64,000 nucleotides of DNA. Source: Bolinopsis microptera (taxonomy: Eukaryota; Ctenophora; Tentaculata; Lobata; Bolinopsidae). The position numbers and the translations under genes were made by a program. Positions 1-10,696 of this stretch are shown one piece after another. Under the pieces are notes generated by a model. It saw nothing but the letters and a program-made list of their open reading frames with translations. It did not search any database and was not told the origin of the DNA. Position 1 is the stretch's first letter; each line of letters opens with the position of its first letter. The stretch spans positions 6,073,246 through 6,137,245 of the forward strand of contig NC_087081.1 of assembly GCF_026151205.1 (NCBI RefSeq), in the 5' to 3' direction.

Positions 1-463
1 AAGATATATACATACCCTATAAAGATATATTCATCATGATAGTTTGACCTGGTATGGAAAAACAACATTATGCTTCCTTTTGGTTGGGGACCGGCCCGAA
101 GTACCAGCCAATGTTTACTCAAAAAATAATATATATAATAAGTGTTATCAATTCAAACTCAAAACTCAAAACTCATACAAGATTAGATCTCATTAAAACG
201 ATTAAAATGTATATAATAGAGCTTGTCGAACAAAACATAGCTGAGCACATATAAAGTTGCCTTTAGTTGAAATTATCATATTAATATGCTTTTAGAGTTG
301 TTAGAGTGGAAACAGGCGCATAGCTACTGCTAGCTAGCTATTCCAAAATTTTTAAAATTTAACGACTGTTATCAGTAGCATAGCGTCATGCCGTGTTTGC
401 TGGCGAATTGATGGCAGTGTAACTGATATGTTATGCAGTGAAATTGATTCTGTAATAGCGTGC
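1..463. other. No gene; repeat-like segment at the left edge
   Basis: I see no convincing coding sequence here. The stretch at about 88-135 (ggggaccggcccgaagtacc, followed by agccaatgtttact and AT-rich sequence) resembles 61508-61555 at the other end of the window, so it is probably a copy of a dispersed repeat. A short plus-strand open frame at 54-254 runs through this repeat and has no recognisable domain. Confidence 0.5.
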
Positions 464-1460
464 TTATGGGACAGAGTTATTATTAGCATTACGGTTGATG
501 TTGCGCTCTGATTTCCTTAGTCCCGTTATATTGTATAACATAAAGTTAGGCCATTCGTCTGCAATGCCCTCGTTTCGTTGATCAATGAGCATGTTTTTTA
601 TGCACCTTTTGTAGATGTTAAGGTTGAATAGACTTGGCAAGGAAGTTGCTGCGACACTATATCTGTTTATTGCTAATAGTGGACCTTTGTAGAATACTGA
701 ATTATTGTAAGGGTGTTTACCGTATTCATCTGACCATAAAGTTGTAAGACTCGAATCCGGATCGGCGACGTTAAATATTGGTGCACTGTTAGGTATCGTT
801 TTCTTTATAGAGGGAGGCACTAGACTTGGGAAGTTTTTTAGCTTATGTATAAAAACTAATGCGTTCTTTACGATGATACTATGAACTGTCAATATTTTGT
901 GCACATACAGAAACCAGACTTGGTACTTGCTGGTGGTGTACCATCTTTGTACCAGTAATTAACAAAACCTGGTAGTATTGCTCTAAGACCCATTTTCTGT
1001 TTAACAAATAGTGTTTCTATATGGGATTTGGCAGCAAAACCCCAGACGAGGGAGCAGTAATTAAGGTGAGACTGCACAAAGCTGTGATATATTTGTAAAC
1101 GTGCTTCCAGAGGCAAATATTTTTTAAGTTTGTACATGACTCCAATGTATCTGGCCATTTTCATTTTCATGTCAGAAATATGTTGCGATCAGTTCAGTTT
1201 GTTATCTATTATAACACCTAAGAAACGGGCTTCTGTTTTTCTTTCGATTGTGACACCAGAAATTACTACATCGCGATAAATGAGGTTTCTTTGTCGAGAA
1301 AAGATCATATAATTCGTTTTTTTAAGATTTAGAGCTAATCCGTTGTTATCTACCCATTTAACTAAGACATCGCTAAGAATTTTGAGCTTATCATAAACCT
1401 CGTTTATATTTTCTCCTGTTAGGAAAATGTTTCTTCTTTTCTCCTTTTCAGTTTAATTCT
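464..1460 (-). mobile_element. Decayed LINE (non-LTR retrotransposon) reverse-transcriptase C-terminus
   Basis: Read on the minus strand from about 1460 down to 464, this matches the thumb and C-terminal region of a LINE reverse transcriptase. The visible pattern is a VKWVDNNGLALNLKKT segment, then a FLGVIID block, then a YLPLEARLQIYHSFVQSHLN / YCSLVWG block, and finally an end rich in LFNLNIYKR-type sequence. These are typical of the CR1/Jockey-type RT end. The frame is broken: a stop replaces an expected Trp at about 1191, and a frame change occurs near 890-904. No fingers/palm catalytic motif or endonuclease is present, so the copy is 5'-truncated and inactive. The exact clade is not determined. 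Confidence 0.85.
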
Positions 1461-2600
1461 AACTAACAGCTTAGCATACTAAATTCTTAAGAGCCTTAAC
1501 ACATGGTAATTCTTGCTCTGTTCAAAGGCAAATTTGAGTAATTAATCAACTGTATTTTTGGGCTAATTTTAGCGGTAACATTGCAAAATGATTAACGATT
1601 TGCGTGAAAACAAGTACTATTTGTTATGTGAGGCTAAGTGGAGATTTTACCAAAAATTCTCAAAGATTCGATTGTTTAATTTTCATTATTACGGAAAAAT
1701 CGCTCCGTGAATCAGAAATCTCGACACATCATATGTGATCTTACTACACTCAGTTTTGCTTTTGAGATTAGGTAGAGTATAATTTGGAAACACATCCCTG
1801 TGTATTATGTCACTGACGGCGGGGAATGGTTTTTTTTGGTTTTGAGTAAAGAAAATTGTGAAATCTATTTAAATTTATCATAAAACATGGACACGTACAC
1901 CATAATATAGAATTCAAAACACGGTATTCTATCATAAGTATTCGGTATCTCTAAATAAACATTATGTTGCAGTTCTGCCATCACAACACATTCAATTCAA
2001 TGGAGTAATCCCAGTAATTAATCCTGATTTTTATTGAGCCCACCCTAAAATAATAGTCCCCGTCTTCGTCGTGTCGTTTACAGCAAAAACTGGGAATCTT
2101 TGCTTATCCTTGATTATACACAGTGACTTAGTTACTCTGCTCAAATCTGAAGTTGAGTAACAATCAAGTTGCTAACACAGATTATGTTACATGGTACCCT
2201 TGGGCAAGCGTAATATTTACAAATTTCGACCGGTCACTATTGAAGGTAGACTATCCTGTAACGCGCGATCAAGTTCATGGGATAAAAGTTGTTTTGAAAT
2301 CATAATGTGCACAAGAGTAAAATTATATATATTAAGCACGCACGTCACGCGCAGTTTGAACTTATGTATATTCCGCGGCTCCGCGCATCAAGTAATTTTT
2401 TTAAAGCAACCGATTCAGCTCGGGTAAGTTATAATATAGAGGTTACCGGTATAATATTAAAGTCACTATTGTGACGGTGCATTAGAACTAGACAGAAGTT
2501 AAGTTTACATTTGTGGTGTGTTTAGTTTACATTTGTGTACAATTATGCTCACGATGGTATCCCCAGTGCCTGTAGCCTCTCAATTAAGCGTCTCATATTA
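1461..2600. other. No gene recognised
   Basis: AT-rich sequence without a supported gene. A plus-strand open frame at 2191-2427 shows no domain or splice context, and I treat it as chance. Confidence 0.5.
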
Positions 2601-2739
2601 TGCGCAGAAGCTAACCCTGATACAGTAAAGTTAACCCTGAACAGCTCATATCTGGGAGAAGAGCCACAACTGAGTTCAAATAAACTTGTCTCTATCTGCC
2701 CGAACAGAATCGTAGTAGAGAGGAAAGCGTGCAGGCAGC

Positions 2740-3060
2740 ATCCTCGAGTACACAGGCCATCCAGCCTTTGCGGGGTCGTCCTCTCAGTCTCTTTCCATAG
2801 TTTGGTTTCCAATCCAGTAAAAAATTGGAAAATCGTGTATCTGGCATTCTGACAACATGTCCGTACCACATTAATCTAGCCGCACCGATGAAAGTTTCGA
2901 TAGACTTAATTCCAGCACGCCCGAGAACTTCTTCATTGGAGACATGGAAGAATCACTTTATCTTCAAGATTCTTCTCAGGGAGGTCAGATGGAAGACCTC
3001 AAACCGTTTCATCTGCTGTTGTGTTCCAGACTACACAATCCGGCAACACAAGTATAATTC
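2740..3060 (-). mobile_element. LINE reverse-transcriptase C-terminal fragment
   Basis: The minus strand from about 3060 to 2740 reads as the conserved tail found in many LINE-type endonuclease/reverse-transcriptase proteins: an FHLTSLRRILKI block, NEEVLGRAGIKSIE, a LMWYGHVVRMPDTR block and a GKRLRGRPRKGW block. A stop occupies the position of an expected Trp after the LRRILKI block. Only this tail is present and it is inactive. It sits directly upstream of the first small secreted-protein gene. The downstream part (2632-2740) is repeated at 4911-5020, so the LINE tail was already there when the region duplicated. Confidence 0.8.
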
Positions 3061-3185
3061 AGAAGTATAATTCAGAAGTATAATTCACAAGTATAGTCCA
3101 AAACGTACCAAAACGTACCAAACGTACCAAACGTACGTAGTTCACAAGTATGATTCACAAGTACAATTCACAAGTATAATTCTCC
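3057..3185. repeat. Short imperfect tandem repeats upstream of gene copy 1
   Basis: Units like acaagtataattc / agaagtataattc alternate with aaacgtacc units for about 130 bp just upstream of the first gene copy. The second copy has only one such unit (around 5535-5550), so the array probably expanded after the duplication. Confidence 0.6.
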
Positions 3186-3256
3186 TCACTTCTTTATCTA
3201 TCATTCCGGTTCCGCCTTCCGTTAGTGATATTAAGTTTTATCGAACATTTAGCAAC

Positions 3257-4351
3257 ATGAACGTCCTAAGATTTGTGGTTTGCTTTGCTGCCGTTAGTGT
3301 TCAGATGGGCCTTGTTGCTGCCCGCGACGAAGAGGGAGAAATAGCTGAGATTGGGTACGTGACATACGAAAGACATGAATATGAAGATAAAATAGACGGT
3401 GGGGTGCAACTCGCGGATGTCTTTCGCGTTGTTGACTACGAGGTATTCTTTTCCAGATAAATATCATTCGATTTTCTTAATTAATACTAAGGACTACGAT
3501 TTAAATTAGGGGTAATAGGTTTCACAGTAATAGTATCACTCATGACGTTACTTCATACTTAAAATTCATCTCTGTGAAGTTAGCTTCATCTGAGCTTACA
3601 CAAAAAACAATTTCAGGGATCCGATTTGTTGGAAAGATATGTCCTTGTGTCTATCTTTATGTACGACAACAGGGATAAAGTCTGGATTGAAGCCTCTGCT
3701 GAGAAGGAGGTAATGGAAGGAGGTATCTCTGTAAGGAAACCACTGCTAGGGTACGACCTTCTCAAATCTAGTGGCTGTGAAGAGAAGGAGCTCAAAGAAC
3801 AGCCCTTCACCAAAGAAAGATGGGGCTTTAAAGAAAAAGAAGAGGTCATACCAACATGCTACCTGCTCACACTCAGCTATAAAGACCAGACTGCCTCGCA
3901 AATGTATCCTGATAACTGTGTGGAAGATAGGACTGCTAAAGACAAGGACCTGGAGTAAGCTGAGGAAGAAGACGATTCCCACGGATCCAACAAACGGAAC
4001 ACCTACAGCACCTCCATCACCAAGCTCAGCAAGAAGAAGATAGGAAACATGCGGAAGTTTGTCTGCAAAGCAGCCCACACTTCCATGGGAGCATCAATGT
4101 CTCTTAACAGTGCCTTCTTAGAAGCAACAGCTAAGATCTACTACAAACCAAACAACAACGCTGATTGGGGGGACCATCTGTTGGACTTGAGTTGGGACCA
4201 GTATTCGGGTGGGGAGGACAGCTACGTGAGCTTGGTGTCTCAACATCATCTGAACCAACAGGGTGTCAAGTGGGGGAAGTGTTTTAAGTGCGAGGTGACA
4301 GTGGGTGGTGCTGTGGTGAGAAAGTGTAAGGGAGGGTGCTCTTGTGATTAG
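3257..4351 (+). pseudogene. Small secreted-protein gene, copy 1 (in-frame stop)
   Basis: Two exons: 3257-3442 and 3617-4351, with a 174-bp phase-0 intron (GAG|GTATTC ... TTTCAG|GGA). The start is the first ATG; it opens a hydrophobic signal peptide (MNVLRFVVCFAAVSVQMGLV) with likely cleavage after VAA. The mature part has an acidic N-terminus, a Lys/Glu-rich middle with several Cys, an acidic tract, and a Cys-rich end (FKCEV ... CKGGCSCD). Full length would be about 306 residues. I do not recognise the family; the spacing of Cys and Trp loosely recalls an Ig-like fold, but weakly. Compared with copy 2, a TAA at 3956-3958 interrupts the acidic tract at about residue 176, while the same frame stays open to 4351. 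It is either a pseudogene or encodes a shortened protein. Gene boundaries are well supported by the parallel copy. Confidence 0.7.
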
Positions 4352-4562
4352 TGGCACAAACAACGTACTATGAGGTTGATGTGGAGATTTGAGGAATAAG
4401 GAATTTTAGTTGGAACCGGATTAAAAACTTGTTTATGGACCGTTATTGTACTTCTAGATTAGAATATTAGTTAGATTAGAATACATATTATGCACCCCAC
4501 ATGGTGGTTGAAGATATGTGTGGAATTTCAAATCAGGACGATGTTTACTGCTAATGTTATGA

Positions 4563-4736
4563 CTTCTTAATGCTTTTCAAACAAAGTTACAACGAATTCT
4601 TCATGTAGTGCATCCTGGGCCTGGGTTTGGACAGAATATGCCCGTTTAAAATATTTCCATCACGTTACATTACATTATTCTGAAACATATATTATATTTG
4701 CAATAGATTATGCAATATCACAAGTAACAACAATAT
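4563..4736 (-). repeat. Inserted fragment of a dispersed repeat
   Basis: This insert breaks the alignment between the two duplicated units. Its start (aatgcttttcaaacaaagtt and following bases, about 4571-4619) is the reverse complement of about 15802-15850, inside the dispersed repeat found in the TRIM gene intron. It is therefore a piece of that repeat family inserted after the local duplication. Confidence 0.7.
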
Positions 4737-5624
4737 ATGATTTTTACGTGTCGAACAAACTTTGGTAATAATTTTTACTTTTTGATTATGTAATTTCCTT
4801 AAAGTAATTGATTTTGATCATATATTTTTGTTTTAGTTCTTGATTGTTATGATAGCTTTTTAACAATACTTACTTTTTGTAGGCACAAAATACCATTATT
4901 TCGATCTGAAGTTAACCCTGAACAACCCATATCTAGGAGAAGCTCCACAACTAAGTTCAAATAAACTTGTCTTTATCTACCCGAACAGAATCATAGTAGA
5001 GAGGAAAGCGTGCAGGCAGCTTAGGGATCTGCCGAACCATATTTAAGGGAAATCCTAGTATAGTTTCCTTTATATAATACGATCTTTACTCTGAGAAAGG
5101 CAGTGGTGGGTGCAGGAAATTTTATTCATTCCTCTTACTTTTACTGTTCTTGAAAACTGTTCTTAACAGTAATTTCATTTTGACTGGTGAACATCTTAGT
5201 CGGAAATTGGACTATATTCTGTTGTCTGTTTTTATAACATTATGGCACTTCTGTCTAACTCATTGTCTGTTATCGCCAACTTTACAACAAGTTACACACA
5301 AACTACTTCCTGACAATCAAGAATGCACCATCTCGTGGATTCCGAGTTCTGAGGAACGATGCCAACAGCAATCATCTGATGTAACAGCGGGAACAACATT
5401 ACCTATGAGTAGCAGAATGGTTCCAAGATTGCACCTGTTCGGAAGAACAGACGGTGCTACACATGTCACGTGACAATTGTTAGACTCACGTGACTGCAGT
5501 TGGTAGGAGCACGTGTCTTGTGGTGGTATCCGGCTACACAAGTACAATTCTCCTCACTTCTTTATCTATCATTCCGGTTCCGACTTCCGTTAGTGATATT
5601 AAGTTTTATCAAACATTTAGCAAC
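4737..5624. other. Spacer between the two gene copies
   Basis: Contains the end of unit 1 and the start of unit 2, including the LINE-tail-derived block at 4911-5020. A plus-strand open frame at 5150-5473 has no counterpart upstream of copy 1 and no recognised domain. Two CACGTG-type sites lie at about 5466-5515. Confidence 0.5.
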
Positions 5625-6739
5625 ATGAACGTGCTAAGATTTTTGGTTTGTTTTGCAGCCGTTAGTTTCCAGCTGAGCCTTGTTGCTGCCCATGATGAAG
5701 AGCACGAGGAAGAAATATCTGAGATTGGGTACGTGAGCTACGAAAGGCAAGAATATGGAGATAAAATAGACGGTGGGGTGCAACTCGCGGATTTCTTTCG
5801 CGTCAACTTAGAGGTATTCTTTTCCAGATAAGTATCATTCGATTTTCTTAATTAATACTAAGGACTACGATTTAAATTAGGGTAATAGGTTACACAGTAA
5901 TAGTATCACGTATGACGTTACTTCATACCTAAAATTCATCTCTGCGAAGTTAGCTTCATCTGAGCTTGCACAAAATCAATTTCAGGGATCTGATTTGTGG
6001 GAAACTCTGGAAAGCTCTGATTTGAGAGATTTCCTTGTGTCTCTCTTTATGTACGACAACAGGGATAAAGTCTGGGTTGAAGCCTCTGCTGAGAAGGAGG
6101 TAATGGAAGGAGGTATCTCTGTAAGGAAACCACTGTTAGGGTACGACCTTCTCAAATCTAGTGGCTGTGAAGAGAAGGAGCTCAAAGAACAACCCTTCAC
6201 CAAAGAAAGATGGGGCTTCAAAGAAAAGGAAGAGGTCATACCAACATGCTACCTGCTGACACTCAGCAATAAAGACCAGACCGCCTCGCAGATGTATCCA
6301 GATAACTGTGTGGAAGATAGGACTGCTAAAGACAAGGACCTGAGGAAGATGAGGAAGAAGACGATTCCCACGGCTCCAACAAACGGAACACCTACAGCAC
6401 CTTTATCACCAAGCTCAGCAAGAAGAAGATAGGAAACATGCGGCAGTTTGTCTGCAAAGCAGCCCACACTTCCATGGGAGCATCAATCACTCTTAACAGT
6501 GCCTTCTTAGAAGCAACAGTTAAGATCTACTACAAACCAAACAACAACGCTGATTGGGGGAACCATCTGTTGGACTTGAGTTGGACCAGTATTCGGGTGG
6601 GGAGGACAGCTACGTGAGCTTGGTGTCTCAACAGCATCTGAACCAACAGGGTGTCCAGTGGAGGAGGTGTTTTAAGTGTGAGGTGACAGTGGTTGGTGCT
6701 GTGGTGAGAAGGTGTCGGGGAGGGTGCTCTTGTGATTAG
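5625..6739 (+). pseudogene. Small secreted-protein gene, copy 2 (two frameshifts)
   Basis: Same structure as copy 1: exon 5625-5813 (signal peptide MNVLRFLVCFAAVSFQLSLV), phase-0 intron, exon from 5986 (TTTCAG|GGA TCT GAT). Exon 2 has an in-frame insertion relative to copy 1 near its start. Two single-base losses break the frame: one at about 6341-6343 in the acidic tract, the other at about 6581-6587 (ttggacc where copy 1 has ttgggacc). After both shifts the C-terminal end again reads like copy 1 (CRGGCSCD, stop at about 6739). As it stands, the first frame ends at 6432 with an unrelated Lys/Arg/Pro-rich tail. No function is assigned. Copies 1 and 2 are broken by different changes in the same acidic tract. 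Confidence 0.7.
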
Positions 6740-7495
6740 TGGCACAAACAACGGACTATGAGGCTGATGTGGGGTTTTGAGGAATAAGGAATTTTAGATG
6801 GAACCGGATTAAAAACTTGTTTATGGACCGTTGTTGTAGTTAGATTAGAATATTAGTAAGATTAGAATAGATATTATGCACCCCACATGGTGGTTGAAGA
6901 TATGTCATATGTGGAATTTCAAATCAGGACGATGTTTACTGCTAATGTTATGACTTATGATTTTTACGTGTCGGAAAATTTGTTTTGATAATGTTTACTT
7001 TTTGATTATACAATTTCCTTAAAATAATTGATTTTGATCGTATGTTTTCGTTTTAGTACTTGATTGTAATCATAGTGTTTTGTTGCAATACTTAATTTTT
7101 GTAGGCACAACATACCATTATTTCGATCTGAAGTTGATAATTTGCAGCAAGAAAGGAGAGTTCTTGAAAATATTTTCCATTAATGATGTATCAGTATTAG
7201 TATTATTTTTCATATAAAACTTACTAAACATAATCTTGTGAACAACTTGTCAAATATAAGTTACTTTCAAGTAAAATTGTGAACTGAAAAGTAAAACGAC
7301 ACCGTTAAATGGATAACAGATAAAGTAACAACAAACAACAAAAGTAACAACAAAAGTAACAACAAAAGTAACAACAATTACATTAAACTTTTATATGTTC
7401 GCCACTTTGCAGATATAGATTCTGTTAGGGAGATAAAGGCATAAAAAACTAAAACTACTAATATTTAAATTAACAACACTTTGTGATAATGATAT
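6740..7495. other. 3' flank of the duplicated gene; no gene recognised
   Basis: Continues the second duplication unit to about 7135, then AT-rich sequence containing short acaacaaaagta-type repeats (about 7325-7380). I looked here for an exon carrying the kinase glycine loop or the VAIK lysine and found none. Confidence 0.5.
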
Positions 7496-8275
7496 CTAAG
7501 TGAGTAAGTTAACAATAATTATACGTTAAAGTGAGTAAGTTAACAATAATTATTCGTTAAAGTGAGTAAGTTAACAATAATTATACGTTAAAGTGAGTAA
7601 GTTAACAATAATTATACGTTAAAGTGAGTAAGTTAACAATAATTATACGTTAAAGTGAGTAAGTTAACAATAATTATTCGTTAAAGTGAGTAAGTTAACA
7701 ATAATAATACGTTAAAGTGAGTAAGTTAACAATTATTATAGGTTAAAGTGAGTAAGTTAACAATAATTATACGTTAAAGTGAGTAAGTTAACAATAATTA
7801 TTCGTTAAAGTGAGTAAGTTAACAATAATTATACGTTAAAGTGAGTAAGTTAACAATAATTATACGTTAAAGTGAGTAAGTTAACAATAATTATACGTTA
7901 AAGTGAGTAAGTTAACAATAATTATACGTTAAAGTGAATAAGTTAACAATAATTATACGTTAAAGTGAGTAAGTTAACAATAATTATTCGTTAAAGTGAG
8001 TAAGTTAACAATAATAATACGTTAAAGTGAGTAAGTTAACAATTATTATACGTTAAAGTGAGTAAGTTAACAATTATTATACGTTAAAGTGAGTAAGTTA
8101 ACAATAATTGTACGTTAAAGTGAGTAATTTAACAATAATTATACGTTAAAGTGAGTAAGTTAACAATAATTATACGTTAAAGTGAGTAATTTAACAATAA
8201 TTTTAAGTTAAAGTGAGTACGTTAACAATAATTGTACGTTAAAGTGAGTAAGTTAACAATAGTTATACGTTTGAT
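7496..8275 (+). repeat. 31-bp minisatellite, about 25 units
   Basis: Head-to-tail units of 31 bp, consensus GTGAGTAAGTTAACAATAAT followed by TATACGTTAAA. The variation between units is mostly single changes (atacg/attcg; aataattat/aattattat). The array ends only about 10-15 bp before the AG of the first recognised exon of the pseudokinase gene at 8286, so it would lie in its intron. Each unit holds GTGAGTAAGT, which matches the 5' splice-site consensus on the plus strand. Confidence 0.95.
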
Positions 8276-8969
8276 AATAATTCAGGTTACGGTAAGGACC
8301 ATATGGTGGTTACTGAGCTTTGTGAAATTGGATCGCTAGATACATACCTCCTTGAAAATGACCGCAAGTAAGTTTTATCATTCTATCTAAGTTTCAATCC
8401 ACAAGTGAAATAAGCCCCAGATTTTTATTGAGCAGAATATTTAAAAATACAAGTTTGCAATATGTGAATAGGGCAATGTACGAGACATCACTTAAAACTG
8501 CTCCCCCGCCCGTGCTATCCATTAAATTAATTAACTAATTAATTAACTTAATTAATCACAGTTCTACACGACCTTAGTGTTCGAAAATTATCGTTAAATA
8601 ATTTATGTGATTTAAACTATTTAACTTTAATCGCTCAAAATAGAGTTAAATGGAGAAGTATGCAAATTGCATGACTTTTGTGTGAGAAAGATTAGGGGAC
8701 AGAAATGTTTACTTTGTTTACTATCTGTTTCTTAGAGCTTTTGTTTATATATATATATAATCACAGGGTCACCTCTCCCCTGAACGTGTTATCCTGGCTG
8801 CGTGACATCAGTAACGCGCTCCTCCACCTAGAACAGCTTAATATACCACTGCGCGCCCTCTCCTGTCGCAACATCCTCCTCAACTCCGCGCACTGCGCTA
8901 AACTCTCTCTCTTCTCCACCACCAGGCTTCTTAACGACCAGGTTTGATTGTGAGAAGGTGTTTTCCTGG

Positions 8970-9112
8970 GTTACTGTCACCAACATGTATAGTAACCCTG
9001 TATAGGAGCTTAACAGATGTTAAGGTCCTTAACATGTAAGTAGAATACATGTAAGTAAACCCCTGCGTATCTGTTTACGACCTTAACAGGGTAACATCTT
9101 GGTGACAGTAAG
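8970..9112. mobile_element. Small MITE-like inverted repeat
   Basis: Starts ttactgtcaccaa and ends ttggtgacagtaa; the next inner bases (about 25 in all, through the accctg) are also roughly complementary. At about 143 bp it has the size of a miniature inverted-repeat element. It lies in the intron after the catalytic-loop exon of the pseudokinase. Confidence 0.65.
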
Positions 9113-10228
9113 TCATGGTTGGAATGTCAATTATCTGGCAATTAATCAATTGACTCGTGAAAGCGAATCCGTGAATTTTGCATCTTGAATATTTTACCTT
9201 GCATGATTTTCTCTTCTCTTCGATTTTGGAAAACTGATATTCTTTCTCTTGTGATTTTCATCTTGGTATGAATTACCAGATTACCTCTATCTTCGTCGTA
9301 GGGAAAGAAAAAAGAAGCTTGTATATGTATTTATCCTACCCAAGTATGTAAAATAAGCACAGCTACGGACACACTTCTCTGTTTTGTTTTTCGTGCTTTT
9401 TTAAAACCAAGATACGCGGTATATCGAGGTTTTACTGTACTAGGAGTGAGGTATGCAATCTCCAATTTCTTTAGAGATGCCTCACTTTAACTCTAAGGTT
9501 GCGAATTGTAAAGACTTCTAGAAATTAGTGCACGATTGTTCAAGAGGCTGTGTTACTCACTTCTCAATTTGCGATCCTTGTTCTTTCAATGTTTACATTT
9601 GTGTGTTACATTTTTCAAATAGTTTAACAAAATTCTGTCTTATAAATTGTAATGAGTTTTAGCACTACAATTTATTTTATTGTTGTGCTTGAAGCATTAT
9701 ACTGATAATATAAGTATACATTTCTGTGAATATGCTGTGCATGTGCTGTAATGATTGTTTGATTTATTCAACATATTTTATAGCTGTTCAAACAGCCAAC
9801 CCTCACAAATACCCGACATTAAGATATGCACTATCATTAATTGTTACAGATCTGATAATTATAATTAATTATGTTCAGGAAACCCACAAGATCAGATGGT
9901 ATCCTACAGACAACAAAACGTGTTTAACTTGGAGTTTTGGTATCACACTTCTTGAAGCTATACACTACGCTCACTTTAAATACAAACATTTATTGGTATG
10001 ATATGTTGTTTCGTCTTGTAATTGTTGGTATGGAATGTATTTCGTTCTTGATATCGATTTCTCGGTAACAGTTCGAAGTTGATTTTCCTGAATGATTGAA
10101 CATTGAAATTATAACGGTCCCTCTGAGCTTGTTCTATGGGCTTATTTACCAGCTAAATTATGACTTGTGGTTATTCAAAATTATATTTCTATTATAAACG
10201 AGGTATTTTATTCAAGTATAACGATGGT

Positions 10229-10292
10229 TAGGTACTTTATTCAGGATCTCAAGTATAACAATGGTACTTTATTCAGGATATCAAGTATAACA
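10229..10292 (+). repeat. 32-bp tandem duplication of an intron 3' end
   Basis: The stretch ctttattcaggat followed by tcaagtataacaatggta occurs twice in a row, giving two candidate AG acceptors 32 bp apart, at about 10244 and 10276. A more diverged third version lies just upstream (about 10205-10230). Only the downstream acceptor keeps the kinase frame open (DIKYNNGMPIITF); the upstream one leads to a stop. Confidence 0.8.
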
Positions 10293-10696
10293 ATGGTATG
10301 CCGATAATCACATTCCAGCCCCATGTACCTATAGCAGTCAGGAACCTCATCAAGTCCTGTATCAGACAAAGGTTAGTAGCAATTTATTATTTATTTGTTG
10401 TTTGATTTAATCTATTAATTATCAATTTATTTGTTTCGTGTAATGTTAAATCTACTACCAAAAAGCTTATCTATTCTAAGGGGTCGTTCACGTAATCATT
10501 TTGTTGCAAATTTTAGCCGAGAAAATTATTATAACATCAATTAAATGTTTTTCAGGCCCTCGGATCGGCCAAGCTTAAAAGTAGTCGTGACAAGTTAGGA
10601 GTTATCCTTGACATTATCATTAAAGCGTACAATTGGAAAATCAAAGATCCAGCTTCTCTTATGAAAATGCTGAACTTGGACAGTAAAGCTCAATGA

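Larger units (their letters stand above)
2632..7140. repeat. Tandem duplication of about 2.2 kb (two units)
   Basis: Two consecutive units share order and sequence. Unit 1 runs from about 2632 to 4912 and unit 2 from about 4911 to 7135. Shared landmarks are the block at 2632-2740 versus 4911-5020 (both end in gaggaaagcgtgcaggcag), the promoter-proximal block just before each ATG (ctttatctatcattccggtt), the whole two-exon gene, and the trailing gcacaa..accattatttcgatctg block at about 4883-4912 and 7105-7135. Unit 1 alone carries an extra insert at about 4563-4736. The copies are close enough to suggest a fairly recent duplication. Confidence 0.85.
8286..10696 (+). pseudogene. Tyrosine-kinase-like pseudokinase, C-terminal half (partial)
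   Basis: Exons 8286-8367, 8767-8941, 9879-9995, 10277-10371 and 10556-10696 are joined by GT-AG introns with consistent phases. They give the hinge (MVVTELCEIGSLDTYLL), the catalytic-loop region, the WSFGITLLEA helix (subdomain IX) and the C-lobe end (CIRQRPSDRPSLK). The HRDLAARN loop reads LRALSCRN, so the catalytic Asp is gone; DFG reads LFS; the APE region reads RWYPTD. It cannot be a normal kinase and looks like a receptor-type or JAK-type pseudokinase. After RPSLK the spliced frame hits TAG, while the -1 frame stays open to TGA at 10694-10696; one extra A in the run at about 10577 would restore continuity. No N-lobe exons were found upstream. It is either a decayed fragment or a pseudokinase with a sequencing slip. 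Confidence 0.75.

Noticed and set aside
2549-2869. 106-codon minus-strand open frame
   Set aside because: The LINE-tail homology is in a different minus-strand frame; this open frame is its shadow.
7496-8275. CRISPR-like or centromeric satellite reading of the 31-bp array
   Set aside because: No spacers, and only about 25 units next to a gene; a local minisatellite explains it.
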